From an uncultured Prevotellaceae bacterium (GTDB lineage: Bacteria > Bacteroidota > Bacteroidia > Bacteroidales > Muribaculaceae): a stretch of DNA of 7,765 nucleotides. The notes below the pieces were generated by a model, which worked only from the letters and a program-made list of their open reading frames with translations, was not told the origin of the DNA and made no database searches. Within the stretch, counting starts at the first letter, position 1. The number at the start of each line of letters is the position of its first letter. A program made the position numbers and the translations under genes. Shown here in pieces: positions 5,802 through 7,765 of the stretch. The stretch is taken from assembly GCA_900556245.1 (NCBI GenBank), contig USOC01000041.1, positions 1 through 7,765 of the forward strand, in the 5' to 3' direction.

Positions 5802-6668
5802 GTGGCTACCGTAGAAATCGACAAAAATTCAGGGTTCTGCCCGGGCGTGGTATCGGCAATCAGAAAGGCGGAAGAGGTACTCGAAAAAGACGGGACGCTC
5901 TACTGCCTCGGAGACATTGTCCACAACTCCAGCGAAGTAGAACGATTGGAAGGCAAAGGGCTTGTGACAATTACTCACGACGATTTAAAACGATTGAAGA
6001 ACGTAAAGGTCTTGCTCCGTGCCCATGGCGAACCGCCTTCGACCTACAACACCGCCAAGGAAAACGGCATCGAAATCATCGATGCGACATGTCCGGTAGT
6101 CCTCAAGCTCCAACAACGAATACGTCGCACATACGAGGAAATCGACCGCCCGCAAATCGTCATCTATGGAAAACCCGGACATGCAGAAGTCAACGGTCTG
6201 GTCGGACAAACAGACGGAGCGGCTATCGTTGTCGAAGACGTCTCCGGGATTGACAAGGTGAATTTCTCCGCCGACATCGTACTCTATTCGCAAACCACAA
6301 AGTCGCTGGAAGGATTGCGGTTGCTCGAAGACGCGATAGCCGCCAGAAAGCAGGAGGGACGCTTTGAGTGCCACGACACGATTTGCCGGCAAGTGGCCAA
6401 TCGGATGCCGCGCATGAGGGATTTTGCCGCCACTCATCAATTGGTGATTTTCGTCAGCGGAAAAAAAAGCAGCAACGGCATGATTCTTTTCAATGAGTGC
6501 CGTAAAGTTAACGAAAACACCCACATGATTTATTCTGAAACGGATATCGATACCGACTGGCTGCAAAATGTCGAGACAATCGGCATCTGCGGAGCTACAT
6601 CGACTCCCCTTTGGCTGATGACTAACGTTAAACAAAAAGTAGAGGAATTCCTTGAAAAAAGACAATAA
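5802..6668 (+). CDS. ispH: 4-hydroxy-3-methylbut-2-enyl diphosphate reductase
   Basis: IspH carries out the last step of the MEP pathway, reducing HMBPP to IPP and DMAPP with a [4Fe-4S] cluster. All key residues are present, numbering from the GTG at 5802 (288 residues): cluster cysteines C13 (SGFCPGVV), C97 (DATCPVV) and C195 (DTICRQV); substrate-binding H41, H75 (RAHG), H127 and E129 (PGHAEVNG); T165; and S223-S224-N225. The final GATSTPLWL carries the last phosphate-binding serine. The frame is open back to an ATG at 5745, but that would add 19 residues overlapping the end of cmk. The GTG gives MATVEIDKNSGFC, which matches the usual N-terminus, and lies 17 nt after the cmk stop. It belongs to the porQ-cmk operon. 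The next gene begins before its stop codon, suggesting translational coupling. Confidence 0.95.
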   Translation: MATVEIDKNSGFCPGVVSAIRKAEEVLEKDGTLYCLGDIVHNSSEVERLEGKGLVTITHDDLKRLKNVKVLLRAHGEPPSTYNTAKENGIEIIDATCPVVLKLQQRIRRTYEEIDRPQIVIYGKPGHAEVNGLVGQTDGAAIVVEDVSGIDKVNFSADIVLYSQTTKSLEGLRLLEDAIAARKQEGRFECHDTICRQVANRMPRMRDFAATHQLVIFVSGKKSSNGMILFNECRKVNENTHMIYSETDIDTDWLQNVETIGICGATSTPLWLMTNVKQKVEEFLEKRQ

Positions 6669-7248
6669 CGACATACGCAAAACGCTCCGGATTTTTGAAG
6701 ACATGAAACGCGTCTTTCGCCTCACCGAAGACGACGAATCTTTTCTGCAATCCAACCTGAAATGGACAACCTTCAAAAAAGGACATACCATCGACGGACA
6801 AAACGAAATTCTCCAACACCTGATTTACCTCCATCAGGGTGCCGCCCGCACGTTCTACATCGCCAACGGACGCGAACATAACCTGGGATTCACGTTTGCC
6901 AGCCAGTTCATCGTCCGTCCCCACCGAATCATGGAGAACGGAGAATATCGCATCTTCGTGCAGTTCCTCGCCGAAACGGATGTATGCTACATCTCTTTGC
7001 CCGTTATCAAGTCGCTCACCGAACATGCTGCCGGGGAAGTTTATAAATTCATGAATTTCGGGCTCATAAACCACGTTGAGCGTCTTGAAGAACAAATGTT
7101 CATGCTCCATATGGATGCCCGGTCGAGATATGAATGGGTAGCGGAAAAATATCCACAATTGCTCGAACTTGTATCTATCACCCAGCTGGCATCATTTCTG
7201 AATGTAACCAAAGAAACCCTCTACCGCATTCGCTCCGGGAAATACTGA
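6652..7248 (+). CDS. Crp/Fnr-family transcriptional regulator
   Basis: The frame from the TTG at 6652 gives 198 residues and overlaps ispH by 17 nt. AGAGGA a few bases upstream could be its ribosome binding site. An ATG at 6703 (residue 18) is the alternative start and would leave a 34-nt gap. Residues about 35-115 form the cyclic-nucleotide-type beta-barrel (TFKKGHTIDGQNEI, LIYLHQGAARTFY). The segment where Crp has its phosphate-binding cassette reads LGFTFASQFIVRPHRIMENG, without the GE and arginine needed for cAMP. No Fnr-type cysteine cluster is present (only C112). About 150-170 is the dimer and linker helix, and SITQLASFLNVTKETLYRIRSGK (175-197) is the C-terminal helix-turn-helix. It should bind DNA as a dimer; the ligand is unknown. 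It may control the adjacent copper ATPase gene, by position only. Confidence 0.85.
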   Translation: MKKDNNDIRKTLRIFEDMKRVFRLTEDDESFLQSNLKWTTFKKGHTIDGQNEILQHLIYLHQGAARTFYIANGREHNLGFTFASQFIVRPHRIMENGEYRIFVQFLAETDVCYISLPVIKSLTEHAAGEVYKFMNFGLINHVERLEEQMFMLHMDARSRYEWVAEKYPQLLELVSITQLASFLNVTKETLYRIRSGKY

Positions 7249-7307
7249 TTCCGACTTTTTTCCGACAAATCCACCACCTCCGCAAACTCTTTTCCCTCTT
7301 TTTCCGT

Positions 7308-7315
7308 TATATTTA
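7308..7315 (+). promoter_or_regulatory. Weak promoter box before the copper ATPase gene
   Basis: TATATTTA differs from TAnnTTTG only in the last base and lies 21 nt before the ATG at 7337, a normal distance. There is no clear -33 TTTG, which would suit a gene needing activation. No terminator hairpin is visible between the regulator stop at 7248 and this point, so read-through from the operon is also possible. Confidence 0.35.
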
Positions 7316-7336
7316 CAGAATTTTAATCGATTGCTT

Positions 7337-7765
7337 ATGGTAAAGAAAACATTGCCGGTGCTCGAAATGAGTTGCGCTGTCTGCGCGGCCAATGTCGAAC
7401 ACACCGTAAAAGGGCTGAAAGGGGTGGCAAACGCATCGGTCAACTTTGCGGCCAACACCTTGACTGTCGACTTCGACCCGAAAGCCATCAACCTGCGACA
7501 AATACAATCGGCTGTCAGAGAGGCCGGCTACGACTTGCTTCTGGAATCCGACGACAATACCGCTGAAACATCTGCCAGAAAATCGCTTCAGTCAATGGGA
7601 AGGAAATTGGCGGTAGCCTGGACTATGGCAATACCGGTGATGGCTATATCAATGATGCCAATTGGCACAACCCCATTCGGGAAGTGGCTGATGGCGGTCT
7701 TGGCAACGATTGCTTTAGCTGTCTCCGGATCGGAATTTTTCATAAAGGCTTTCAAACTGTTGCGC
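7337..7765 (+). CDS. copA: Copper-type P1B ATPase, N-terminal part, cut by window end
   Basis: The first 143 codons are present without a stop. Residues 5-68 form a heavy-metal-associated domain with the binding motif MSCAVC (cysteines 13 and 16), here MSCAVCAANVE where GMTCAACA is typical. A short linker leads to two hydrophobic segments (about 90-109 and 117-137), the first pair of helices of a P1B ATPase. The catalytic DKTG motif, the membrane CPC motif and the ATP-binding domain would lie beyond the window, so metal specificity is inferred from the metal-binding domain only; Cu(I) export from the cytoplasm is the likely role. It has a single metal-binding domain. The ATG at 7337 lies 88 nt after the Crp-family gene, in the same direction. 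A silver or other soft-metal ATPase of the same family cannot be excluded. Confidence 0.85.
   Translation, partial: MVKKTLPVLEMSCAVCAANVEHTVKGLKGVANASVNFAANTLTVDFDPKAINLRQIQSAVREAGYDLLLESDDNTAETSARKSLQSMGRKLAVAWTMAIPVMAISMMPIGTTPFGKWLMAVLATIALAVSGSEFFIKAFKLLR

Noticed and set aside
5985..6791. 268-codon minus-strand frame
   Set aside because: It is the antisense shadow of ispH and the Crp-like gene, both of which have clear motifs on the plus strand.
1..7765. tRNA, rRNA, CRISPR array, insertion sequence, riboswitch
   Set aside because: By eye I found no cloverleaf-like sequence, regularly spaced repeats, transposase motifs or known riboswitch cores. Covariance searches (Infernal, tRNAscan) were not possible here.

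Overview
The window looks like a chromosomal segment from a member of the Bacteroidales (Bacteroidota). Three signs point there. PorQ, cytidylate kinase and IspH sit in a row. A DUF2027 protein gene is present. Several genes are preceded by the Bacteroidota-type promoter (-33 TTTG, about 19-21 nt, -7 TAnnTTTG), with little use of strong Shine-Dalgarno sequences. The genus cannot be fixed from this sequence alone.

Left part (1-1186) is on the minus strand. It holds the N-terminal 180 codons of a DUF2027 (probably Smr-containing) protein running off the window edge, a 327-nt stretch without a convincing gene, and a small exported protein of unknown function. That small gene has a clear promoter, but its best start codon and signal peptide are out of frame with the body. 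A 481-nt divergent intergenic region (1187-1667) follows, with a GC-rich hairpin. Next comes a plus-strand gene for a 381-residue membrane protein with a signal peptide, a periplasmic SH3-like segment and about seven membrane helices; I do not recognise it.

Middle part (2814-3331) is non-coding as far as I can judge. It has nested inverted repeats, then a roughly 240-bp unit bounded by imperfect direct repeats and carrying what may be coding-like remnants (possibly a dispersed repeat). A Rho-independent terminator facing left closes it. That terminator serves a minus-strand gene for a small, cysteine-rich, exported TonB C-terminal-domain protein (3332-3772).

Right part (4058-7765) is on the plus strand. 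A near-consensus promoter drives porQ (type IX secretion outer-membrane protein), followed with tight spacing by cmk, ispH and a Crp/Fnr-family regulator whose start overlaps the end of ispH. This looks like one operon of unrelated functions: envelope secretion, pyrimidine nucleotide metabolism, isoprenoid precursor synthesis and a regulator. After an 88-nt gap with a weak promoter comes the first 143 codons of a copper-type P1B ATPase with one N-terminal CxxC metal-binding domain, cut by the window end. The regulator beside it could control it, but nothing in the sequence proves this.

I found no tRNA, rRNA, CRISPR array, insertion sequence or intact mobile element. I see no clear new multi-gene system. 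The points most worth a second look are the frameshifted start of the small exported gene, the 2988-3225 repeat-like unit, and the almost leaderless porQ promoter with an inverted repeat over its -7 box.
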